Shown here: positions 32,573 through 41,500 of the stretch, piece after piece
How the letters are laid out: every line of letters starts with the position of its first letter
Position numbering within the stretch: position 1 is the first letter of the stretch
Source: Phycisphaerales bacterium
GTDB lineage: Bacteria > Planctomycetota > Phycisphaerae > Phycisphaerales > UBA1924
DNA length: 64,000 nucleotides
Direction of reading: 5' to 3'
Assembly: GCA_040217175.1 (NCBI GenBank)
Contig: JAVJNT010000001.1
Location: forward strand, 1,567,020-1,631,019
Position numbers and translations under genes: made by a program
The notes under the pieces: model-generated
Database searches by the model: none
Told to the model about the DNA's origin: nothing
Seen by the model: only the letters and a program-made list of their open reading frames with translations

Positions 32573-33970
32573 ATGGCTAGCACGCTCCCAGATACAAGCG
32601 CCGGCACGGTAGAAGCCAACTTCGACAGCCTCGTCGGGCCGACGCACAACTACGCCGGGCTCGCCCACGGCAACCTGCTGAGCACGGAGCACGCCGGGCT
32701 GGTCGCCCACCCCAAGCGTGCCGCCCTGCAGGGACTCGAGAAGATGCGGACGCTGCGGTCGCTTGGCCTGACCCAGGGCGTGCTGCCGCCGCAGGTCCGC
32801 CCCGACGTGGGCTTCCTGCAGACCCTGGGCGTGGCCGGCGAAGACAACGCCGCGATCATCACGCGAGCCGCGCGCGAGGCCCCGCGGCTGCTGGCATCGG
32901 CGAGCAGTTCGAGCAGCATGTGGGCGGCCAACGCCGCGACGGTCTCGCCCGCTCCGGACACGGCCGATGGCCGCGTGCACCTGACGACGGCCAACCTGGT
33001 GACCAACGCCCACCGCGCTATCGAGGGGCCGCAGACGACCCGAACCCTGCGCAAGATCTTCGAGGACGAGGGTCGGTTCGCGGTGCACGACGCGCTGCCG
33101 CACACGCCGGACTTCGCCGACGAGGGCGCCGCCAACCACACGAGGCTGGCGCGCACGCACGGCGATGCGGGCGTAGAGCTCTTCGTGTATGGCAGGCGGG
33201 GCGGGGGCGAGGCGGCCGACGGGCTGCCCCAGAAGTTTCCCGCCCGGCAGACGCTCGAGGCGTGCCAGGCCATCGCCCGGCTGCACGGGCTGGACGGCGA
33301 CCGCGTGGTCTTTGCGCAACAGCACCCGCAGGCGATCGACGCAGGGGTCTTCCACAACGACGTGATCGCGGTGGGCAATGGGCCGGTGCTGCTGGCCCAT
33401 GAGCTGGCGTTCGCCGATACGCAGGGAACCTATGACGGCATCCGTCGGGCGTGCGCGGGGCTGGGCTTCGAGCCGGTGTTCGTTGAGGTGGGCGCCGACG
33501 AGGTACCGATCGAGCTGGCCGTAAAGCGGTACTTGTTCAACAGCCAGCTCGTGACGCTACCGGACGGTTCGATGGCGATCATCGCGCCCACCGACTGCCA
33601 GGACGAGCCTCGCGTCGTCGCCGCCATCGATCGGATCGTCGCCGATGGGTCGAACCCCATCGGGGCGGTCCACTACGTCGACGTTCGCCAGAGCATGCAG
33701 AACGGCGGCGGACCGGCGTGCCTGCGCCTTCGCGTCGTCCTCGGGCCCGCCGACGTCGCGGCGATGCGGCGGGGCGTGCTGCTGACCGACGAACTGGCCG
33801 CCAAGCTCGAGGGCTGGATCGAGCGGCACTATCGCGAGACGCTGGCGCCTGCAGATCTTGCCGATCCGAGGCTGCTCGAAGAGTGCCGCTGGGCGTTGGA
33901 CGAGCTGACGGGCATCCTGGGCTTGGGGTCGATCTACCCGTTCCAGAAGGACGCCGTCACCGTCTGGTGA
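32573..33970 (+). CDS. astB: N-succinylarginine dihydrolase
   Basis: 465 residues. NFDSLVGPTHNYAGLAHGNL, ASSSSSMWAANAATVSP, LTTANLVTNAHRAIEGPQTT, FHNDVIAVGNGPVLLAHELA and the catalytic-cysteine region QSMQNGGGPACLRLRV near the C-terminus identify AstB, which hydrolyses N2-succinylarginine to succinylornithine, CO2 and two NH3, the second step of arginine succinyltransferase catabolism. It is about 22 kb from astA and astD and on the opposite strand, alone. The ATG at 32573 begins 77 bp beyond the tRNA. It ends 206 bp before the convergent pseudopilin gene. Confidence 0.93.
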   Translation: MASTLPDTSAGTVEANFDSLVGPTHNYAGLAHGNLLSTEHAGLVAHPKRAALQGLEKMRTLRSLGLTQGVLPPQVRPDVGFLQTLGVAGEDNAAIITRAAREAPRLLASASSSSSMWAANAATVSPAPDTADGRVHLTTANLVTNAHRAIEGPQTTRTLRKIFEDEGRFAVHDALPHTPDFADEGAANHTRLARTHGDAGVELFVYGRRGGGEAADGLPQKFPARQTLEACQAIARLHGLDGDRVVFAQQHPQAIDAGVFHNDVIAVGNGPVLLAHELAFADTQGTYDGIRRACAGLGFEPVFVEVGADEVPIELAVKRYLFNSQLVTLPDGSMAIIAPTDCQDEPRVVAAIDRIVADGSNPIGAVHYVDVRQSMQNGGGPACLRLRVVLGPADVAAMRRGVLLTDELAAKLEGWIERHYRETLAPADLADPRLLEECRWALDELTGILGLGSIYPFQKDAVTVW

Positions 33971-34040
33971 GCGCCTGGTCGGGGCCTGTAAGAACCGGCC
34001 TCGGAATCCAAACTTTTTCTGTCGATGTCGCGTGAGCGAC

Positions 34041-34159
34041 GGGAGCGGTTTCCGCTCTCGTGCGAGGAGGACATGACGCCCCGCGGCTGCTCCGGCCGCG
34101 TGGCGGCCGCATTCGCGATCCGAGGGAGAGCGGGGCGGCCGGCCGACGGACACCGTCGG
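34041..34159. terminator. Two hairpins between convergent genes
   Basis: In the 206 bp between the ends of astB and the pseudopilin gene, GGGAGCGG-TTT-CCGCTCTC (34041-34059) and the perfect stem CCGACGG-ACA-CCGTCGG (34143-34159) could act as terminators for the two convergent genes. Neither has a T-run, so they would not be classical intrinsic terminators. Confidence 0.4.
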
Positions 34160-34176
34160 TCGGTCGTCCCCGTGCA

Positions 34177-34674
34177 TTAGTACTCAACGATGAAGTAGAA
34201 GCGGTCGCCGGCGAGCTGCTGGAAGCCGCCGGTTGCGAGATCGCCGTCGTCGAAGATGGCATCGACTTGGGTCATGTAGGCGGCGTCCTTCTGGCCGTCG
34301 GCGTCGTTGAAGTGGACGCCGATGCCGAGCGTGAGGTCGTAGTCGGGCCGGGTCTCGGTATCCCACACGCCATCGATGGGCGTGCCGTTCTCGTAGGACT
34401 CGGGATCAATGAAGTCCTCGAAGCCGTCAGGAATGACGCCCGAGCTGCCATCGCCGATCCAGGTACCGGTCTGCGAACGATGGATGACGGCGGCATCGGT
34501 GAAGAGCTGGATCTCGCGCACGAAGGCCGTCTGGCGCGTATTGCCCATCGCGTTCGCGGCTTGCGGCATGACGATGGCCGCGAGGATGCCGAGGATGACG
34601 ACGACGATGAGGATCTCGACGAGCGTGAACGCACGTCTCGCCCGGCTCGTTGCGAGGGCGGTGCTGGAAAGCAT
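34177..34674 (-). CDS. GspG-like type II secretion pseudopilin
   Basis: 165 residues from the ATG at 34674 (AAGGAG). The N-terminal RRAFTLVEILIVVVILGILA with Glu at +5 after the cleavage site is a classic prepilin signal. The mature protein has NTRQTAFVREIQLFTDAAVI and a beta-rich end (GDRFYFIVEY) without the H-x9-DG motif, close to the major pseudopilin family. Probably exported and assembled by a type II secretion/pilus-like system whose other parts are not in the window. No obvious operon partner. Confidence 0.8.
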   Translation of the reverse strand: MLSSTALATSRARRAFTLVEILIVVVILGILAAIVMPQAANAMGNTRQTAFVREIQLFTDAAVIHRSQTGTWIGDGSSGVIPDGFEDFIDPESYENGTPIDGVWDTETRPDYDLTLGIGVHFNDADGQKDAAYMTQVDAIFDDGDLATGGFQQLAGDRFYFIVEY

Positions 34675-34807
34675 GGCGGCTCCTTCGCGTTCAGCTTCGA
34701 TTGGAACGCGCAGGCATGCCACAACTCGGTCGCCCAGACGGGCCACGTGCGAGGGTGGCGCCGCCTGGGCATAGCCGTGTAGGTTCTCGGGCGAAGGCCG
34801 GGGCCGA

Positions 34808-35635
34808 TTACTCGCAGCCGATGTCGAACTCGTTCTGGAAAGCCAGGAAGTCGAAGATGGTCAGGCTGCCGTCGCCGTCGAAGTCGGCCAGCAGATCGCC
34901 GTCGTCGAAGAGGTTCTGGAAGGCGAGGAAGTCGAAGATGGTGAGGCTGCCGTCCATGTCGAGATCGACCCGGCAGCCCGGAGCCCCTTCGAGCACGAGG
35001 TTCATCATGTTGGCCCACACGGCCTCGGCCTCGGTGCTGCCGTCCCACACGTCCATGAGGAACGTTGCGATGGTGCGACCCTCGTTGGCGAGGATCTTGA
35101 CCGGGCCGGTCGCATCGCTCACCGTTGCCAATGCCTCGGTCTCTGGCAGGATGTCGAACGCCACGCCGTCGCTGGCCCAGGCGGTGAGCCAGTCGAACCA
35201 CGGCATGGTCACGCCATCGAACACGCTGTCGGCCGCGGGGGTGCCGGTGGTGTCGACGAAGTTCGAACCCAGCGAGATGCTGACGCCGCCGGTGGCCCCG
35301 AACGCCTCGAACAGCCCGGGCGTGCCGGTGTAGATCGAGAACCACGTCGACAGGATGACCAGGCCGCCGTCGTTGACGTAGTCGACGAGGACGCCGGCGC
35401 CCGAGTCGGGCCTGGTGCTCGGAAAGTCCATGACCACGAGTTCCCAGTCCTGGCTGTCGAGCAGAACGCCGAAATCGGTGGCCGTCGCACGGACGACCTC
35501 GCCGGGGCGAACGACCTCGGCCGCGGCCAGGGCGTAGCTGTTGCGTGAGTTTTCGTCGTAGACGAGGATCTGTGCGTGGACGGGCATGGCAGCAGCCAGC
35601 GCGAGCGATCCGACGAACACGGTTGGGCGAATCAT
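34808..35635 (-). CDS. Secreted protein with two GC-type dockerin-like repeats
   Basis: 275 residues. Signal peptide VFVGSLALAAAMPVHAQ. The body (ILVYDENSRNSYALAAAEVV, DWELVVMDFPSTRPDSGAGV, VDYVNDGGLVILSTWFSIYT) resembles the glutamine-amidotransferase-like/ThuA-type folds that planctomycetes use in secreted proteins; the catalytic residues cannot be judged. The C-terminal 60 residues hold two dockerin-like units (DLDMDGSLTIFDFLAFQNLF and DFDGDGSLTIFDFLAFQNEF) ending DIGCE. The close of the tail (GCE rather than GCP) is a small variation. Probably surface-anchored. Confidence 0.8.
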   Translation of the reverse strand: MIRPTVFVGSLALAAAMPVHAQILVYDENSRNSYALAAAEVVRPGEVVRATATDFGVLLDSQDWELVVMDFPSTRPDSGAGVLVDYVNDGGLVILSTWFSIYTGTPGLFEAFGATGGVSISLGSNFVDTTGTPAADSVFDGVTMPWFDWLTAWASDGVAFDILPETEALATVSDATGPVKILANEGRTIATFLMDVWDGSTEAEAVWANMMNLVLEGAPGCRVDLDMDGSLTIFDFLAFQNLFDDGDLLADFDGDGSLTIFDFLAFQNEFDIGCE

Positions 35636-35801
35636 GACAATCTCCTCTCAAGAAGCGACCGCCCCGCAACGTCTGTAGGGTACTCGGACTGACCGAGAAT
35701 CGGCGCGCGATTTCGCGGACGGGCTCCGAAGGAGCGGATCGTGAGCGAAGGGCCGACCAGATCGGCTTCGGAGAATCCAGCGTCGCCGTTATACTGGCGG
35801 C

Positions 35802-36632
35802 GTGACACCGAAGAAGTACCGTCGTCGCCGAGCGTTCACGCTGATCGAACTGTTGGTGGTCATCGCGATCATCGCGGTGCTGATCGGCATCCTCATCCCG
35901 AGCCTTGCCGGAGCCCGCGATCTTGCCCACACGACGATCTGCGCCCAGAACCTGCGGCAGATGGGCGTCGCCATGACGGTGTACGCCACCGATTACAAGG
36001 AGCAGCTCTGGCCGGCCGAGGACTGGGCGTTCGGGCGCGACGATCGGGGCGCGATCGACCGATCAGATCCGGGCGTGATCTTCGACTACGTGGACGATGC
36101 CCACGAGATCTGCGGCTGCCCAAAGAATAAGCGCCGGTCGGGCGACGGACGCTCCAGCGGCACGCTGTACGGCTCGTTCACCGATCTCAACTTCGACTAC
36201 ACCATGTTCGACGAGGTCCAGGGCTATCGATTGGGCCAGGAGGTGCAGGTCGCGCGGCTGACCGACGTGCGGACGAGCAAGCCGATCCGCATGACGTCGG
36301 CTTCGGGCGAGGCAAGGCTGACCGCGATGCGGGCCGTGCCGGTGTACATCGAAGAGAGCGTTTGGTTCTACAACCAGCAGTTCACCGAGGGCTACTGGGG
36401 CAATCTGGATCAGATCACCGACCGACACGACAAGGGCGGACACGTGCTGTACTCGGACGGCGTGGTCGAGATCGCCAAGTTCGAGAAAGGGCCGCGCGGC
36501 GAACGCGTCGAGGAGCGCGACGACTTTACGGCCAACTGCATCTATGCCCGGGTGAACAACGGCAAGGCAGATTGGTGGAAGATCTCCGACCGGGGCCAGG
36601 ACTACGGCTGGATCAACGCGCCCGATCGATGA
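35802..36632 (+). CDS. Type IV pilin-like protein (DUF1559-type layout)
   Basis: 276 residues from a GTG start at 35802. A basic leader is followed by the prepilin motif RRRAFTLIELLVVIAIIAVL and IGILIPSLAGARDLAHTTIC, the usual planctomycete form. Mid-protein there is a CGCPKNKRRSGDG stretch, and the C-terminal region has HDKGGHVLYSDGVVEIAKFE, a variant of the H-x9-DG motif. Likely membrane-embedded by its helix and exported; function unknown. It is 21 bp upstream of the UnbV-type gene on the same strand, so both may share a transcript. Confidence 0.85.
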   Translation: MTPKKYRRRRAFTLIELLVVIAIIAVLIGILIPSLAGARDLAHTTICAQNLRQMGVAMTVYATDYKEQLWPAEDWAFGRDDRGAIDRSDPGVIFDYVDDAHEICGCPKNKRRSGDGRSSGTLYGSFTDLNFDYTMFDEVQGYRLGQEVQVARLTDVRTSKPIRMTSASGEARLTAMRAVPVYIEESVWFYNQQFTEGYWGNLDQITDRHDKGGHVLYSDGVVEIAKFEKGPRGERVEERDDFTANCIYARVNNGKADWWKISDRGQDYGWINAPDR

Positions 36633-36653
36633 TCCGACGCGGTACCATGCCGC

Positions 36654-38441
36654 ATGCGACACGATCTCGATGGCGTGCGGGTACGACTTGCGGCTGGTCT
36701 GGCCGTTTCGGTTGCCAGTGCCATGGCGCATGCGCAGCTTCGATTCGTTGACGCGACGGCGCGGGTCGGCCTTGAAGACGAGGGATCGCCAATCAGCGCC
36801 GCCCACGTGTGCGCGGCCGACTTAGACGGCGATGGATTCGATGACCTGATCATCGGCCGCACGCGCGTGTTCATGAATCGTGCGACCGAGGACGGCGCGC
36901 GGACGTTCGTCGAGGTGGATCGCGCCGGACTGCCCGAGCACCGCCGCGGCGACGTCGTGGTGTTCGCCGATCTCGACAACGACGGGCGGAGCGACGCCAT
37001 CGTGGCCCGCTCGCTGGACGTCGACAACGACTCCTACCAACCGCCCAAGGCGGGCACGCCCCAGAAGCTCGCGTGGCTGCGGGGCAACGGCGATGGGACC
37101 TTCGGCTCGCCGCGCGGGGCGTTCACCGAGATCGAGGCGGCGACTGCGGGCACGACGGCGTCGGTGGCCGTGGGCGACGTCGACCTCGACGGCCGGCTCG
37201 ACCTCGTGCTGGGCCAGTGGTACACCAAGTATGGCGCGGGCCTTGAGGGCTTTGCGAACGACGTGCTGCTGCAACAAGAAAACGGGTCGTTCGCGCGCAT
37301 GGCCCTGCCGGTGGACGGCGTGGCGTTTGACTCGCAGGCGGACGGGGGCGGCCGTCCGACCTACGGCGTACTCGTCGCCCACGTGCTGGGCGACGGTGCG
37401 CCGGGCAACTGGCCCCAGGTAGTTGAACTCAACTACGGGCGGCGCTGGAACCGGCTGTGGGCGCGAGGCGATGACGGTGCGTGGAAGGACCTGGCACCTC
37501 AGACGAAGCTCGACGGCGACACAATCCGACACGGCCGGCATCCGGACTGGCTCAAGGAGCGGGCCAAGACCGACCCTCGGTTCGACCGCCCCGACGAGTT
37601 GCCATTTCGTGCGAACGGCAACACGTTCGACGCGGCGATCGGCGATGTCGATGGCGACGGCGCCTTCGACGTGCTCCTGACCGAGATCACGCACGGCTGG
37701 GCGGGCGAGAGCAGCGATCCGTCGCGGGTGCTGCTGCGCCGCGATGGCATCGCGGGGCCGCTCTTCGTGACCGACGACGCCAAGTCGCTCGATCGTGCGC
37801 CGACCGATCCGAGCATCCGCAGTTGGAACCAGGGCGACATCTACGGCGAGCTCGCCGACTTCGATCTCGATGGTCGCCTCGACGTGCTCGTGTGCTCGAG
37901 CGATTACCCGGATAACCAGCGTTTGCGCATCTGGCGGCAGCAGGAAGATGGCTCGCTCGTCGATATCACGAGTTGGGTCGGCATCGACCACATCGGTGCC
38001 GGGCAGCCGGCACTGCTGGACTTCGACGGCGACGGCGACCTGGACATCGCCGTAGGCCAGGGCTTCAACCGGCTGAATGCGGCCCTGCGTGCCGGTCGAA
38101 CGCCGCGGGTGCGGCTCTTCGAGAACCGTGCAGCGGACACGCTCGGGCGGACGGCGGTGGTGCTGCGGCTCGATGGCGGCGAGGGCGTGAACCGCGACGC
38201 GCTCGGGGCCGTGGTGCGAGCGATCACGATCATCGACGGACGGCCGCGGACGATCGTCGCCCAAGTCGTCGGCGCCGGGGGGCACCAGGGCAAGCAAGGC
38301 ACGCTGGCGATCCACGTGCCGACCGGGCCCGAGGGAGCGAGCCGGATCGAGATCACCTGGCCCGACGAGCGCGGCTCGACGACCGTGCTCGAGGATCTCG
38401 CGCCGGGCGTGCACCGCGTGCCGTACTCGCCCGCGCGCTAA
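36654..38441 (+). CDS. Secreted FG-GAP protein with ASPIC/UnbV domain
   Basis: 595 residues. Signal-like start (RLAAGLAVSVASAMAHAQ). FG-GAP/VCBS repeats include VCAADLDGDGFDDLIIGRTR, VVFADLDNDGRSDAIVARSL, VAVGDVDLDGRLDLVLGQWY, AAIGDVDGDGAFDVLLTEIT and ALLDFDGDGDLDIAVGQGFN. The last about 100 residues (VVLRLDGGEGVNRDALGAVV, then EITWPDERGSTTVLEDL) are the ASPIC/UnbV domain, which commonly follows FG-GAP repeats in planctomycete proteins. No dockerin-like tail. Surface location inferred; ligand unknown. The ATG at 36654 follows the pilin gene by 21 bp. Confidence 0.85.
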   Translation: MRHDLDGVRVRLAAGLAVSVASAMAHAQLRFVDATARVGLEDEGSPISAAHVCAADLDGDGFDDLIIGRTRVFMNRATEDGARTFVEVDRAGLPEHRRGDVVVFADLDNDGRSDAIVARSLDVDNDSYQPPKAGTPQKLAWLRGNGDGTFGSPRGAFTEIEAATAGTTASVAVGDVDLDGRLDLVLGQWYTKYGAGLEGFANDVLLQQENGSFARMALPVDGVAFDSQADGGGRPTYGVLVAHVLGDGAPGNWPQVVELNYGRRWNRLWARGDDGAWKDLAPQTKLDGDTIRHGRHPDWLKERAKTDPRFDRPDELPFRANGNTFDAAIGDVDGDGAFDVLLTEITHGWAGESSDPSRVLLRRDGIAGPLFVTDDAKSLDRAPTDPSIRSWNQGDIYGELADFDLDGRLDVLVCSSDYPDNQRLRIWRQQEDGSLVDITSWVGIDHIGAGQPALLDFDGDGDLDIAVGQGFNRLNAALRAGRTPRVRLFENRAADTLGRTAVVLRLDGGEGVNRDALGAVVRAITIIDGRPRTIVAQVVGAGGHQGKQGTLAIHVPTGPEGASRIEITWPDERGSTTVLEDLAPGVHRVPYSPAR

Positions 38442-38464
38442 CCAAACCTCACGGCAAAGAAAAA

Positions 38465-38497
38465 CCGCCGAGCGGCCCAGAGGGCAACGCTCGGCGG
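38465..38497 (-). terminator. Intrinsic terminator of the giant surface-protein gene
   Basis: On the minus strand CCGCCGAGCG (complement of 38488-38497) pairs with CGCTCGGCGG (complement of 38465-38474), a perfect 10-bp stem, immediately followed by TTTTTCTTT. It lies 39 bp past the stop of the giant gene. The plus strand lacks a T-run. Confidence 0.85.
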
Positions 38498-38535
38498 GGC
38501 GGGATGGGCTTGGTTGGGCCCGATCGGCCGGACGC

Positions 38536-41500
38536 TCAGATCCGGCTGAGGATCGAGTCGAGCAGCGATGCCGAGTTCTGCTGGCCCAGGAAGAACTGGG
38601 TGTCGTCCAGCGGGTCGAAGCGGCTCGACAACGGGCGGGCAAACGCCGGAACGATGTAGTCGCCGCTGGGCAGGTTGCCCGGGCTGTTGGCGCCGAAGAC
38701 GTCGACGGCAGCGCCCGGACCGGTGAGGAAGGTCGTGCGCAGGCCGAGCAGTTCGCCCACCCGTCGGCCGACCGCCGCCGCGAGGGCATCGGTCAGGTCG
38801 CGGACGTCGCCCTCGGAGGGGTTGAAGCCCAGGGCGGTGAGCTGGGGCACGAACACGACGGCCTCGTCGTTGCGATCGGCGTTGAATGGGTCGGAGCGTT
38901 CGGCGTAGCCGTAGATCTCCTCGAACGCCAGGCCAAAGCCACCGATGCCGAAGGTGAACGGGTTGAAGAAGAGGCTCGTCGGATCGGCCGAGAAGGTGAA
39001 GTTGATCGGGTCGCTCGAGTCGGTGACGAACACCGTCGAGAAGTCGTCGCCCTGGAAGTCGCTGGGGTTGGCCGAGAAGGTCACGTCGTAGCCAGCACCC
39101 TGGAAGATGTCGTTCAGGTTGCCGACCAGCTCGCGCTCGATGAAGGTGTCGACGGGCAAGCCATCGATGTTGCCGCTGAAGCCGAGTGCCGCGCTGGTGA
39201 ATGGCAGCAGATCGGTGAGCTGATCACCGACCTGGAGCCAGTCGATGCTGCCGCCGTTGAACTCGAGCAGCACGTTCTGGCTCTGGGTGTCGATCTGGCT
39301 GATCACCATGTCGTCGCCCGTGCCACGGATGCCGTCGTCGCCCGCGTCGAGCGTGTAGCGGAAGCGTCCCTCGATGATCCGCTGGGGATCATCGAACGTG
39401 CCGAAGGCGCCATCCGGACCGGCGAATGCCGCGACGCCCGGGCCACGCTGGACACGCTCGATCTCGACCACGTAGTCGGCATTGAACACGCCCTGGATGT
39501 AGAAGGCATACGTGCCCGTGCTGGGCGCCTGGGCGACGATGAAGAAGTCGCCGTTCTCGTCGGTGCCGTAGCGGAGCAGGTCGTCTTCGGCAAAGATCTC
39601 CGCACCAGCGCCCGACACCGTGCCGAACTCGCTGGGCGAGAAGACGATCTGGCCGTCACCGACGCCCGACGAGTTGGTGGTGTTGAACAGGCCGAACTGC
39701 ACGGCCCCGGAGAAGTCCTGGATGATGGTGTCCAGGGCGCCCACCGACTGGCGGCCGCCGAGGTCGGCACCGGTCTCGGACAGCTTGACCGTGAGGCGAA
39801 GCTCGTCGCCGGCGCGGATGGTCTGGCGGTTGTTGAGATGGAAGACGTCGACGTCGGCGGCGATCTCGCCCGACCGGCCGCGGGCGCCGGACCCGCCGAT
39901 GGACGAGGAAATCTCCGTGACGCTGGTGCCGTTGCTCAGGCGGGTGGACACGACGCCGTTGCCGTCGGTGCCCTCGATGATCCCGGTCTCAGGGTTGCGC
40001 GTGAAGGTGTACGCGCCGATGGTCACCTGGGCCCGGTCGTCTTCGGTGCCGACGATGCCGTCGGGGCCCGAGAAGGACGAGGCGAACGGCGCCTCGACCA
40101 GGTTGCGGCCGTTGCCCGAGTTGGTGGAGGCGCTGAAGCCCGAGTCGCCGTCGTCGAACACTTCGACGGTCAGCGAGTAGCTGCCCACCAGGCCCGCGGA
40201 GGGCTCGATGTTTTCGATCGCGTCCACGTCGAACGGCGTCGACGGGTCGGTGGTGTTCGAGATGGCGATGTAGAACGTACCGGTCTGCGTAATCAGGAAC
40301 GTCTCGCCGAAAGTCACCACGCCTTCGCGGAGCTGGCTCGTCTCCGACGGCAGCGTGATGCTCGCGTTGTCGACGCCCAACTGGAACGAGAAGTCCGGGC
40401 CGAACAAGTCGACGTTCGCGTTGAACGCCGAGCCGGTGTTCGGGCCGAGTCGGAGGATCTGGCCGGCCTGCAGCGTGATGGCGTACAGGTCGACGTCGCT
40501 GGCCAGCGAGAACGACTGGGCATCGACGTCGGGGTGGTCGCCGACGAAGCCGCGGAGCGTGAACGGCGTGTTCACGTCGGGCAGCGCATCGGGCTGGAAC
40601 TTGTCGTCGAGGGCCGTGTCGAGGCTGCCGGGGCCGTAGAAGTCGATGCGGGCCGGGCCAAGGAAGCCGCGGTCCACGATCAGCGTGTTGGGAGAGATCT
40701 TGTCGCCCACGTCGCCCACGAAGGCATCGCCGGCGAAGAACAGGTCGTCGTCGGCGAATCCGTCGCCGTCGGCGTCCAGGCGCGCCGCCGCGTTCTGGCC
40801 TCGCACCACGTTGGGGTCGAGCTCGAAGCGGTAGAGGCCCGGACCGGCCACGCCGGGAAGCTGCGGCAAGTCGCGACGCGTGACCGAATCGAAGAACGTG
40901 ATGACGGCGGCGTTCTGGGCCGCGTCGTACTCGAACAGGTAGTCCTCGCCCTGGTCCAGGCGGATCTTCACCAGCCCGCCCTCGCGGACCTCGCTGATGA
41001 TCAGCCCATCGCGGAGGGTCTGGGCGTTCATATCCTGGTTGAAGAAGACACGCGCGGTGTAGATGCCGCCGTCGAAGACGACCTCGATGTCGTTCACCTG
41101 CACGACCAGCGGCAGGGTATCGAGGACGGCCACGCTGAAGTTGCGTTGCTCGGTGACTGCCTGGCCGTTGACCGTGACCGGACCGATGTCGCCCGTCGCG
41201 AAGACGCCGAACGTCTCCGAGCCGCGGTTGGAGCCCACCAGGGTCCCGCCGATGCTGACCGAGCCGATGCTCGACCGGCCACCCGACACGACGTCGTCGG
41301 TGGTGCCCAGGAAGCCGTCGGCGCCGCGAAGGACGCCGGCCGTGGCCGAGCTTTGGACGAAGTTGCCGCCCACGCTCACGGTGCCAAGGTTGCCGCCGTT
41401 GGTCCGGTCGGCGTTCACACCCGTTCCGCCGAAGGCCGCGTCGCGACCGATGTCGGCTCCGGCCAGGATGTTGCTGGCAAAGACGTCGCCCGTGATGTTG

